DNA of 64,000 bases from positions 124,001 through 188,000 of the forward strand of contig NZ_DAMBQK010000005.1 of assembly GCF_032062175.1 (NCBI RefSeq). The letters are read 5' to 3'. Within the stretch, counting starts at the first letter, position 1; each line of letters starts with the position of its first letter. The translations under genes and the position numbers were made by a program. A model generated the notes under the pieces. It worked only from the letters and a program-made list of their open reading frames with translations, searched no databases and was not told the DNA's origin. Origin of the DNA: Atlantibacter sp032062175 (GTDB taxonomy: Bacteria > Pseudomonadota > Gammaproteobacteria > Enterobacterales > Enterobacteriaceae). This document shows, piece by piece, positions 35,801 to 42,027 of this stretch.

Positions 35801-37667
35801 GTTTAGGGAAACGCAAGGTTCCCGCAATGAGTGCGTCAGGATCGAATGATATTTTTGCCGCAGCATAGTCAAAGAGCAGATGATGACGAAACTGTACCCA
35901 GCGATCGTTAGCCTCCCTGACGACAACGCCTTCACGAGAGAGTGTATCAATCATATCAGCATCTGCGCCCGTCAACAGGGATGGAGCCCTGAGTGAACGA
36001 GTGGCAATCATATGATCAACCAGAGCCTTAAGACACTGCCGGGCGTTCAGCCCATGTTTCTCAACGCGATACTGCCAGTAGAGTTTTAATAATTCGCTCT
36101 GGGATGAAATACGACTCAGATTAATATCCGCATATTGCGAAACCAGGTCAGCCAGCAATCGTGTATTAAATGGTACTTTTGCTAAATCGTGAAGCCTGTC
36201 AGAAGCCTGCTTAAGTGCTGCTGTCAGCGCCGAAGATTGTTCCAGTAACTGGCTGAATTCGCTATCTGACCAGCGTGGAATAACAATATGGCGAACCGAA
36301 GAAAACTGCGTATCGGCACGTTCCGCTACTGGAAGATGACCTTTAAACAGATCGCGAAGCTTCACCCCCATACGCAAATCGAAACTGCGAATAGAGGCAA
36401 TAACATGCCATCGCCCCTTTTGATTCAGTACCTGTTCAATCAGGGGACGAAAAACGGCCTCACCTTTACCCCCACGGATCGCATCCAGGGCATCAATAAT
36501 CAGCCAGCCGTGAGACGTACCATCCCATGCTTCAAGCACTTCAGTCAGGCAATGATCTAGCCGGAGTTCACGGCTCAGTCCTTCGAGTGACTCAACCGAA
36601 TAGTGATCAACTGCCAGTTCAAGAACATCGTCCCCACGATTGCGCAGGCTACGGGCCAGCGCATTTAGTACGCCGCTTTTACCGGCTCCGGGTTCACCAA
36701 TAATTAATAGCGAGCCGGACTGCACAGCCTGCTCAACCGCATCCTGGCATTCCCTGCGCAAGGTAACCGGCTGGCCGGAGGGATTATCGATGGTTTCATA
36801 CTGCTGTAAGACATTGGCAACATGTTGAGAGTGGCGGATAAGTTGATGAATATCCGCCTGATATTGTGGCGGTGCTGCCAGTTTAATCCCTTTTCCTGCC
36901 AGCATGTTACGTAATAATAATGCATCACAGCCATCGCGTCGGGACATCATCTCCCCACAGGCGGTGACAAGAATACTCAGGGCTGCTGCTGAGTCGGTTT
37001 CTCTGGCAAGGCTGCGACTAAGTCGCATCTGAAGTGTTGATGCGATATTTGCAACATCAACAACGTGAACGACAATCAGACGGGCAAGTTCGACTAACAG
37101 ATTTGATGGCCGGGGCTCCGTGGTAATCCGGCCCCACGCGGTGGACACACAATGTTCGAAAATATCAGACGCTAATTTCTGTTTCCTGTTCATAGCTCCG
37201 CGGCCTTGCTGGGAAAGATGGCGTAACGCGGCGGAAAGATCGGTCCGAACAGTCGCTGATGCTTTGATGCTTACGGCTAAAATCAGCCGATCTTTCTCCG
37301 GCGATAGAGGGCGGTTCCACTCCAGAGAACCATCACCATCCCGACAGGTTAGCCAGTGTCGGACGAACTGTTCAATTGTCCGGTAAAAAGGGCTCTTTTC
37401 ATTGTTTGAAAGTGGGACGGTTGTTTTTGCCTGAATTGCGAGAAATCCGCCCACAGACGTTGCCACAAGAATATCATCAACTGGCGCTTCAGTTTCGAAA
37501 CGAAGCCGAACAGGTGCTGCATCACCCAGTACCAATGAAGGATCCAACGGATCATTACTCATGATCTGAGCGGCGAAAAACGCGCCTAGTTGTTGTTGAA
37601 AGACAATACCGCTGCTGGTTGCCGCGCCACCACCGTTTGAGGGGCCGCTCAGATTCGTATCAGACAA
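32814..37667 (-). CDS. Cap4-like nuclease / STAND NTPase / helical-repeat protein (Avs-type)
   Basis: A 1,617-residue protein. Residues 20-85 (GIVFQQQLGAFF, then ETEAPVDDILV, FLAIQAKTT) show the D...QxK core of Cap4/DUF4297-type PD-(D/E)xK nucleases. Residues 321-331 (LIIGEPGAGKS) are Walker A and 388-396 (WLIIDALDA) Walker B of a STAND-type NTPase. From about 600 on the protein is helical, with HEAT-like pieces such as HPAVRLQASTRLLRLW. This order of effector, NTPase and sensor repeats is that of Avs anti-phage proteins; Avs2 members carry a Cap4-like nuclease. The start is TTG at 37667, since an in-frame TGA lies four codons upstream and the nuclease core begins at residue 20; GGTGG precedes it. 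Tail-to-tail with the DdmDE-like operon. Confidence 0.65.
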   Translation of the reverse strand: MSDTNLSGPSNGGGAATSSGIVFQQQLGAFFAAQIMSNDPLDPSLVLGDAAPVRLRFETEAPVDDILVATSVGGFLAIQAKTTVPLSNNEKSPFYRTIEQFVRHWLTCRDGDGSLEWNRPLSPEKDRLILAVSIKASATVRTDLSAALRHLSQQGRGAMNRKQKLASDIFEHCVSTAWGRITTEPRPSNLLVELARLIVVHVVDVANIASTLQMRLSRSLARETDSAAALSILVTACGEMMSRRDGCDALLLRNMLAGKGIKLAAPPQYQADIHQLIRHSQHVANVLQQYETIDNPSGQPVTLRRECQDAVEQAVQSGSLLIIGEPGAGKSGVLNALARSLRNRGDDVLELAVDHYSVESLEGLSRELRLDHCLTEVLEAWDGTSHGWLIIDALDAIRGGKGEAVFRPLIEQVLNQKGRWHVIASIRSFDLRMGVKLRDLFKGHLPVAERADTQFSSVRHIVIPRWSDSEFSQLLEQSSALTAALKQASDRLHDLAKVPFNTRLLADLVSQYADINLSRISSQSELLKLYWQYRVEKHGLNARQCLKALVDHMIATRSLRAPSLLTGADADMIDTLSREGVVVREANDRWVQFRHHLLFDYAAAKISFDPDALIAGTLRFPKQQAQGLMLSPALGFVLQEIWDYNEDHHGFWQAVSHLVNDGDGDPIIRSSTGRIAAEYPVAQNDLLWLAKRVAMDDQNVISTLSHLCGALAIRFEDEKEVALLPWVYLVSALTPDINKVAETLRFLLHPLTKQVTDPDLRNILGTACRAVLSYGLKQSEPGYFVRSAIPLVADTINTDVDASCRLLEQIISVKRLQHFGSEEIPVLCYNINKIADRAPEFVARVFEFVYSYDVTEERETTLGNSRILPLRSNARQDYESARYSLGEFFSHFLEQHPEQAVDAAVNALNGYVARRHPIDSPVMHLSISGNDISLRADRSHIWAYNPTGEHAHDGEVLVKKLFQHLKSATEPDVLVLAELIRQKASLAIFWARLFLAANERNDSLVDFLWPIAAQEAFIQNEDTRKDAIDLVSKGIARRPVEERQMLENAAFHYNFSGYIYPEEAKKRLLYRLFNAIGSDNLSTEAARDFLKNTQGDDEISGNKRLFDISPVNVSTGIPYDFIEGLDQNEPANAMVISAVKTAKAALGLTTNNTLSSELSLEDVFSILEPLREQLNAANIHTYVRTTAEDVIVRACAAAVDQKLLPPANDNQVDELTPHFLDLLHMTSRAISPTVNEDTEDNFANSVSWGSPSPRIDAARIFLDVIPLRPDLYDRLKPDIERMLIDPHPAVRLQASTRLLRLWDIAPDSVWHYLNERVEQEINTGIIEHMVGDGIRRLLYTDPTRSFCLIQKLLGRFSNDPERQHRIRKIVSIDLAILWGVHEIREAYDILQCWIVDPTIYSHELKQILFTLRDGFVLGFAEQSTPKDIGIRRRALDIAYSIIDAAGKKLEESSPRTDLTEIELEDVRRCFAIIDGACLQLRFVCEGKHNPEKPLEKEELKRFLNETELHMRRIGDCSTPHTIYNLLELLETLVPVDPAKCFDLMAHALRHGTRFGFQNEHMGMEQLVKMMGVFLADYKIIFEEEHRRTCLIESLDIFMDAGWPSARRLLYRLPELIQ

Positions 37668-37799
37668 GTTCCACCTTCATATCATGAATTCCGTGTTGGC
37701 GTTTATTTTACGGACAGACGATTTGTAAAACAAAGAGATAAAAATACAGTACCCGTGTAAAACCATCTTTGTGACAATGGCATTTCAAATGTGGGCTCT

Positions 37800-38085
37800 T
37801 GCCGCCCACCGCCAAACGCAGTATCATTCCTCCGTACCTGCAAAATCAGGTGCCGGGATTGGTCTCCCGGATATACTTTGTTGGCGACATATTGACGCGC
37901 CTGCGTCTTTTTTTATGTCGCGAGTCTGGCTCAGAAAGCGATAAACTTTTCGCTTTCATACTTCTATGGTGGGCTGGGCGGGGGCACCGCAAGGTGCGCC
38001 GGTTGCCAACAAAGCCGGTAAGACCAACTCCGTCCAGTCCACCACCCATAAGATTGGTCTCTTAGGTGGTGGGTTTATTGACTTT
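37800..38085. promoter_or_regulatory. P4-like immunity/control region with two hairpins
   Basis: The bases GATTGGTCTC occur twice (37857 and 38053 regions), each time in the loop or at the side of a hairpin: ACCTG...CAGGT and CCGGGA...TCCCGG at 37840-37871, and CCACCACC...GGTGGTGG at 38040-38075. Between them AAGACCAA could pair with TTGGTCT. In phage P4 a short CI RNA controls early transcription by pairing with repeated target sequences in the leader; this arrangement looks like a relative. It lies before the Ash-like reading frame. Inferred from layout only. Confidence 0.45.
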
Positions 38086-38565
38086 TTGTTGGAGGCTGCC
38101 CCTATGGCTACGATCCCCACCCAGATACACCCGTTACTTTCCGTTCCCTTCAATGCCGCCACGGATTTCACCGTACTGGCCGACCACTGCGACCGCTTCG
38201 CCGAAACCCTGCTTGAAAACGACGACCCGACGCTGCGGCTGGCGCTCTGCGGACGGCTTGCCGCCTGCCTCGCGATGCTGCGGCCCACGTTGAACGACCC
38301 CATCCCGCCCCACCTGATCGAAAGCTTGACCGTTGATACCCTTCCTGCCAGTTATCCTCGCTTTGAACCCGGTTCCGAATTACTTTGTGACTATTCGCTT
38401 ACGCTGACACAGCTTCTGACGGGGCGGGCGTTGCTGCCGAAAATGGAACGAACGCTGACCGGATTACTGTGTGAATTGGTCTGGTATTTCGCCGCCGAAC
38501 TCAAAGCCCCGCGCTGGCTGCGCACCGCCGAGGGCGTGACCTTTATCGACGAGGTGGCGGCATGA
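37966..38565 (+). CDS. Ash-like / P4-type island protein of unknown function
   Basis: Two starts are possible. From ATG 37966 the product has 199 residues and opens with VGWAGAPQGAPVANKAGKTN and GLLGGGF, which recalls the Ash family of P4-like satellites. From ATG 38104 (GGAGG nine bases upstream) it has 153 residues beginning MATIPTQIHPLLSVPF. The shorter form is the safer protein; the 5' part may be an RNA leader. The body is helical with no catalytic motif that I recognise. It overlaps the Ner-like gene by four bases (ATGA), so the two are coupled. Confidence 0.6.
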   Translation: MVGWAGAPQGAPVANKAGKTNSVQSTTHKIGLLGGGFIDFLLEAAPMATIPTQIHPLLSVPFNAATDFTVLADHCDRFAETLLENDDPTLRLALCGRLAACLAMLRPTLNDPIPPHLIESLTVDTLPASYPRFEPGSELLCDYSLTLTQLLTGRALLPKMERTLTGLLCELVWYFAAELKAPRWLRTAEGVTFIDEVAA

Positions 38566-38783
38566 TGCAACAGGACTGGCATCCCGCCGACATTATTGCC
38601 GCGTTGAAAAAGCGCGGGACGTCGCTGGCAGCGGTTTCCCGTAACGCCGGGCTGGCGTCCTCCACGCTGGCTAATGCGCTTACCCGCTGCTGGCCCAAAG
38701 GCGAAAGATTCATTGCTGAAGCGTTAGATGTTGCGCCTGAGGACATCTGGCCATCGCGCTACCGTAAATCAGAATATCGATAA
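38562..38783 (+). CDS. Ner/Nlp-like DNA-binding regulator
   Basis: A 73-residue protein made almost wholly of one helix-turn-helix domain: DWHPADIIAALKKRGTSLAAVSRNAGLASSTLANALTRCWPKGERFIAEAL, then PEDIWPSRY. This is the Ner (phage Mu)/Nlp (SfsB) family, which repress or activate mobile-element promoters. It is coupled by a four-base overlap to the Ash-like gene and probably controls the island's own promoters. Confidence 0.85.
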   Translation: MMQQDWHPADIIAALKKRGTSLAAVSRNAGLASSTLANALTRCWPKGERFIAEALDVAPEDIWPSRYRKSEYR

Positions 38784-39230
38784 GGTAAACAGATCCTCCC
38801 GATCTTCTGCCTGCCCTTGCGGGTGGGAGATCGAGAGAACGCCAGTGACGCGCGGCAACTCAGCATCTAATCAAATCAACGGGAAATGTTTTTCAGGCAA
38901 AAACAGTTTCCTCTTTCTGCGCCAGTTACATTCGAATAATTTCCCCCATGCAACGAATGGCCCTCCGGGCTGCCCTTACGCTTCATGACCTGCAAGAAGC
39001 GGCCTGATTTCAGGCTGGTCGTCCCGTTACCGACAATACCTTTGAAAATGTCGGACTGCGTTGCAGTTAAGGTCACTCTTCACACTGCGTTAATACCTGA
39101 ACTGGTTTTTCGGTACAGGTCGTAAAACGGTGAATGTCTTGCATGTTATTCACTGAAAGACCCGAATGCGTCTTCATCTTTGTAGTAATGACGCATGAAT
39201 CCCTCATCCCATCACTTCATAATCCGCTTT
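38784..39230. other. Non-coding stretch before the second HigBA pair
   Basis: About 450 bases with no reading frame that I can support on either strand. Confidence 0.4.
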
Positions 39231-39275
39231 ATAGCTTTACATCTATATAGCATTTAACCTATATTAATTGGGGGG
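39231..39275 (+). promoter_or_regulatory. Promoter/operator of the second HigBA-type pair
   Basis: GCTTTACATCTATATAGC followed by a second CCTATATT, then GGGGGG before the toxin start. It parallels the element at 25372-25415 in front of copy 1 and probably binds either antitoxin. Confidence 0.5.
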
Positions 39276-39279
39276 TCCC

Positions 39280-39633
39280 GTGTGGACAATTAAAACAACG
39301 GATACGTTTGATCGCTGGTTTGCCTCGCTCAACGATACCGACAGGGTCAGCGTGCTTGCAGCACTGCTGGTCCTGCGGGAAAAGGGGCCGGGTTTGTCCA
39401 GACCTTATGCCGATACGGTCAGAGGTTCCCGCTACTGCAACATGAAAGAGCTACGTATTCAGAGTCGGGGCGATCCGATACGGGCGTTTTTCGCTTTTGA
39501 TCCGACCCGTACCGGCATTGTGCTTTGTGCCGGAAATAAGGTCGGCAATGAAAAACGTTTTTACGATGAGATGCTCCCTGTTGCTGACAGGGAATTCACG
39601 AACTGGCTGAACACATTAAAAGAGAAGGAGTAA
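39280..39633 (+). CDS. HigB/RelE-like toxin (Gp49-type, PF05973), copy 2
   Basis: A 117-residue toxin, about three quarters identical to copy 1 at 25420, with the same core NMKELRIQSRGDPIRAFFAFDPTRTGIVLCAGNK. I place the start at GTG 39280 because copy 1 starts at the equivalent GTG (VWTIKTTD against VWLIATTD); a TTG four codons upstream is open as well. It stabilises or addicts the cell to the island. Confidence 0.85.
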   Translation: MWTIKTTDTFDRWFASLNDTDRVSVLAALLVLREKGPGLSRPYADTVRGSRYCNMKELRIQSRGDPIRAFFAFDPTRTGIVLCAGNKVGNEKRFYDEMLPVADREFTNWLNTLKEKE

Positions 39634-39637
39634 CGCG

Positions 39638-39940
39638 ATGGGCAGAACGCTGGAACAGCTTATTGCGGATGAAAAACCTGAAGTCGTGGCCGAAGCTCAG
39701 GCGATGGCGACGGACATCCTGCTCAACATTCACCTTGCCGAACTGCGTGAGAAAGTACAGAAAACGCAGGTGGAGATGGCACAAGCGCTGGGCATCAGGC
39801 AACCTACCGTTGCAGGAATGGAAAAACCAGGGCGCGATCTGAAGCTTTCCACTCTCAAACGCTACGTTGAAGCGACTGGCGGTAAGCTACGTCTTGATGT
39901 TGAACTGCCGGATGGTTCTCACTACGGATTTGTACTGTAA
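39638..39940 (+). CDS. HigA-like XRE antitoxin, copy 2
   Basis: A 100-residue XRE-type antitoxin, 93 of 100 residues identical to copy 1 at 25778. The HTH is TQVEMAQALGIRQPTVAGME. It follows the toxin after four bases. The near identity suggests recent common origin of the two modules, by duplication or by two related islands using the same tRNA. Confidence 0.87.
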   Translation: MGRTLEQLIADEKPEVVAEAQAMATDILLNIHLAELREKVQKTQVEMAQALGIRQPTVAGMEKPGRDLKLSTLKRYVEATGGKLRLDVELPDGSHYGFVL

Positions 39941-40070
39941 ACACTGACGCTCCCTGAACCGGAGCGTCAACCCCTTCATGACGGACAGTGGCCTGCATTG
40001 CCGAAGGCTTTGCTGCCGCGTGGCTGTAAAACTGCACCAACGATAAATTTTCAGACACTGCACCAGACCA

Positions 40071-40110
40071 GTGCGTCACTTTAACCGCGCAAAGCGGGAA
40101 AGTGACGCAC
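40071..40110. terminator. Strong hairpin downstream of the second HigBA pair
   Basis: GTGCGTCACTTT pairs with AAAGTGACGCAC, with an inner CCGC/GCGG extension and a five-base loop. There is no T-run, so it may be an RNA processing signal or protein site rather than a classical terminator. The rest of 39941-40206 shows no gene. Confidence 0.5.
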
Positions 40111-40206
40111 GCAGCCTTTTCGACCTGCACCAGAAAACTCAACTGCACCGGCCCATTGCTGGATTCTGACACTGCCTTTTCAGGCCATTTTACCCATAAG
40201 GAGAAC

Positions 40207-40413
40207 ATGAACCGATACCGAGGCGGATCTGGACGATCCGGGGATAACCCGCGCAAGCGGGCGGCTGCTCTGAGAGCACAACCGAAGCCCCACAACACCT
40301 CAACGGCTGCCGCCCCGGCGCTCAGGTATCGTTCGCAGCCCCGACAAAAAAACAGGGGCTATCGGCCTGTGCGCCGGGGAAAGCAGTATCAGTTTTGGAT
40401 TTTTGGGGAATGA
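40207..40413 (+). CDS. Small, strongly basic island protein
   Basis: Sixty-eight residues starting MNRYRGGSGRSGDNPRKRAA, very rich in Arg, Lys, Gln and Pro, ending YRPVRRGKQYQFWIFGE. AAGGAG stands six bases before the ATG, an excellent ribosome site. It ends 29 bases before the recombinase gene, so the two may be co-transcribed. I recognise no domain; a nucleic-acid-binding helper is a guess from charge. Confidence 0.5.
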   Translation: MNRYRGGSGRSGDNPRKRAAALRAQPKPHNTSTAAAPALRYRSQPRQKNRGYRPVRRGKQYQFWIFGE

Positions 40414-40442
40414 GTTTGCGGCAATCATGAAAGGGGAAAAAT

Positions 40443-41330
40443 GTGGGAATACTGGAGCAGGAAATGAAGCGGCTTGCGCAGCAGGCAGGCGGTAGCCATA
40501 AGACCGTTCACGACCGTATTAAGCTGGCGCAGCGGTTTTGTGAACGTCTGGTACTGGCGCAGAATGTGCAGATCCGCCGGGTGGAGCAGCTTAAGGTGCG
40601 GCATATAGAAGGTTATGTCCGTGAACGGCTGGCGCAGGGCATTGCAAAGCGTTCCCTGCAAAATGAGATGGCGGCGGTACGTTGCATTCTGAAACAGGCT
40701 GGGCGTAACAGGCTGGCGCAGAGTGAGCGGCTGAACAACCGTTCTCTTGGTCTGTCTGGCGCATCCCGTAACGGTACAAAGCAGGCTATTACGCCGGAGC
40801 ACTATCGTGACGTGCTGGAGACGGCGCGCGTAAAAGATCCGGGGCTGGCGGCAGCGCTTGAGCTCTCAAGGCTGATGGGATTACGTTCGCAGGAGACGGT
40901 GCAGAGCGTACAGTCGCTGAAAACGTGGCGACAGGCGCTGGAACGTGGTGACACCCGCTTAACCGTGGTTTTCGGCACCAAAGGCGGACGGCCCCGCGAG
41001 ACGATTATTCTTGATACTGCCGCTGTCAGAAAAGCGCTGGATAATGCGCTGGCAGTGGCAGAAGATCGACACGGCAGGCTGATAGATAAGCCGGATCTGA
41101 AAAGCGCGATGAAATACTGGCACAGTCAGGCGTCACGTCTCGGCTTGACGGGCGCATATTCCCCGCACTCGTTGCGCTATGCGTGGGCGCAGGATGCGAT
41201 CCGTCATTATCTGGCGCAGGGATTTTGTGAGAAAGAGGCGCTGGCAATGACGGCGATGGATTTGGGGCACGGCGACGGGCGCGGGCGGTATGTGGCGCAG
41301 GTTTACGGGCGAAAGGATAGTGCTGATTGA
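40443..41330 (+). CDS. Tyrosine recombinase-like protein (integrase-domain protein)
   Basis: A 295-residue protein with an N-terminal SAM-like core-binding region (about 1-110) and a C-terminal tyrosine recombinase fold: Arg in SRLMGLRSQETVQS (about 143-145), HSLRYAWAQ (His-x-x-Arg), LGHGDGRGRYVAQVYGR with the second His and the candidate nucleophile Tyr. All core residues appear present. It resembles the integrase-domain proteins found inside ICEs and islands rather than the P4-type integrase at the other end. It starts with GTG (AGGGG nine bases upstream). It may recombine other sites of the element, possibly the palindromes just downstream. Confidence 0.75.
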   Translation: MGILEQEMKRLAQQAGGSHKTVHDRIKLAQRFCERLVLAQNVQIRRVEQLKVRHIEGYVRERLAQGIAKRSLQNEMAAVRCILKQAGRNRLAQSERLNNRSLGLSGASRNGTKQAITPEHYRDVLETARVKDPGLAAALELSRLMGLRSQETVQSVQSLKTWRQALERGDTRLTVVFGTKGGRPRETIILDTAAVRKALDNALAVAEDRHGRLIDKPDLKSAMKYWHSQASRLGLTGAYSPHSLRYAWAQDAIRHYLAQGFCEKEALAMTAMDLGHGDGRGRYVAQVYGRKDSAD

Positions 41331-41371
41331 TAGCCTAAGGCTTGCAATATGGTGTTATTCATCGGTTTTAA

Positions 41372-41403
41372 CCCCAAATTATTTGCCCCCAAATAATTTG
41401 GGG
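41372..41403. repeat. Palindrome 1 of the island repeat family
   Basis: Thirteen-bp perfect arms (CCCCAAATTATTT with AAATAATTTGGGG) around loop GCCCCC. It is followed by GGTTTCCTATTAATC, a tail like that behind palindromes 2 and 4. Confidence 0.85.
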
Positions 41404-41441
41404 TGGTTTCCTATTAATCTCGGGGGTATTAATCGGTTTTT

Positions 41442-41475
41442 ATACAAAAAATTTTGGGGGCAAAATTTTTTGTAT
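41442..41475. repeat. Palindrome 2 of the island repeat family
   Basis: Fourteen-bp perfect arms (ATACAAAAAATTTT with AAAATTTTTTGTAT) around loop GGGGGC, which is the exact complement of the loop of palindrome 1. It is followed by GCTTTCCTCTTAATAAC. Confidence 0.85.
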
Positions 41476-41612
41476 GCTTTCCTCTTAATAACAATCCTTC
41501 TGAACGGTATGGCCTATTAATATGCTTCTGATGCAGCATTTCGGTATTTTTTCTGGTGAGTGCGCCAGCAGAAGGAAAAAGGCCAGATAAAGGTAAAGGG
41601 TGATTAAGGGTA

Positions 41613-41699
41613 ACTGCGCCAGACCGGAAAAGGCCAAAAGGCTGAAAGGGCCTTAACTCTGACGCAGTTCGATATTTATCCGATAATATCTGGCGCAGT
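41613..41699. repeat. Inverted repeat in the recombinase-to-integrase gap
   Basis: Eleven-bp arms ACTGCGCCAGA (41613-41623) and TCTGGCGCAGT (41689-41699). Short motifs CTGGTGC/GCGCCAG recur through 41560-41800, which otherwise has no gene. Confidence 0.55.
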
Positions 41700-41816
41700 C
41701 CTGACATAGACAGGCGACGGCAGACTGGTGCTGGCAAATGGTGACATTGAACTGGTGCAGATATGATGTATCGGGGAATCGGTTTCTGGTGCAGATTATC
41801 TGGCAGCTATCGCCTG

Positions 41817-41839
41817 AAATTATTCACTGTGAATAATTT
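41817..41839. repeat. Palindrome 3 of the island repeat family
   Basis: Ten-bp perfect arms (AAATTATTCA with TGAATAATTT) around CTG. It shares the AAATTATTC core with palindrome 4 and is followed by a diverged tail (TTTGCCTATTGATTCG). Confidence 0.8.
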
Positions 41840-41880
41840 TCGTTATTTGCCTATTGATTCGTAATATATTGATAGGGTTA

Positions 41881-41915
41881 CGTACAAAATTATTCGAGTC
41901 GAATAATTTTGTACG
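41881..41915. repeat. Palindrome 4 of the island repeat family
   Basis: Seventeen-bp perfect arms (CGTACAAAATTATTCGA with TCGAATAATTTTGTACG) around a single G. It is followed by CTTTCCGATTAATAACCC. Confidence 0.88.
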
Positions 41916-41961
41916 CTTTCCGATTAATAACCCAAAAATTGAAGGCAAATCCTTTCAATGC

Positions 41962-41999
41962 AAAAAGCAGATCCGGATTCAATCAGGATCTGCTTTTTC
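41962..41999 (-). terminator. Terminator of the P4-type integrase gene
   Basis: Thirteen-bp arms AAAAAGCAGATCC / GGATCTGCTTTTT, 29 bases beyond the integrase stop, with a T-run on the minus strand. The arms begin with the same AAAAGCAGAT as the tRNA-Asn terminators at 26100 and 51177. Confidence 0.8.
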
Positions 42000-42027
42000 A
42001 TTTTTAATAAATCATACTGCTACTGAC

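Noticed and set aside
38876..39076. 66-codon minus-strand frame between the Ner-like gene and HigBA copy 2.
   Set aside because: No plausible ribosome site or recognisable domain; chance frame.
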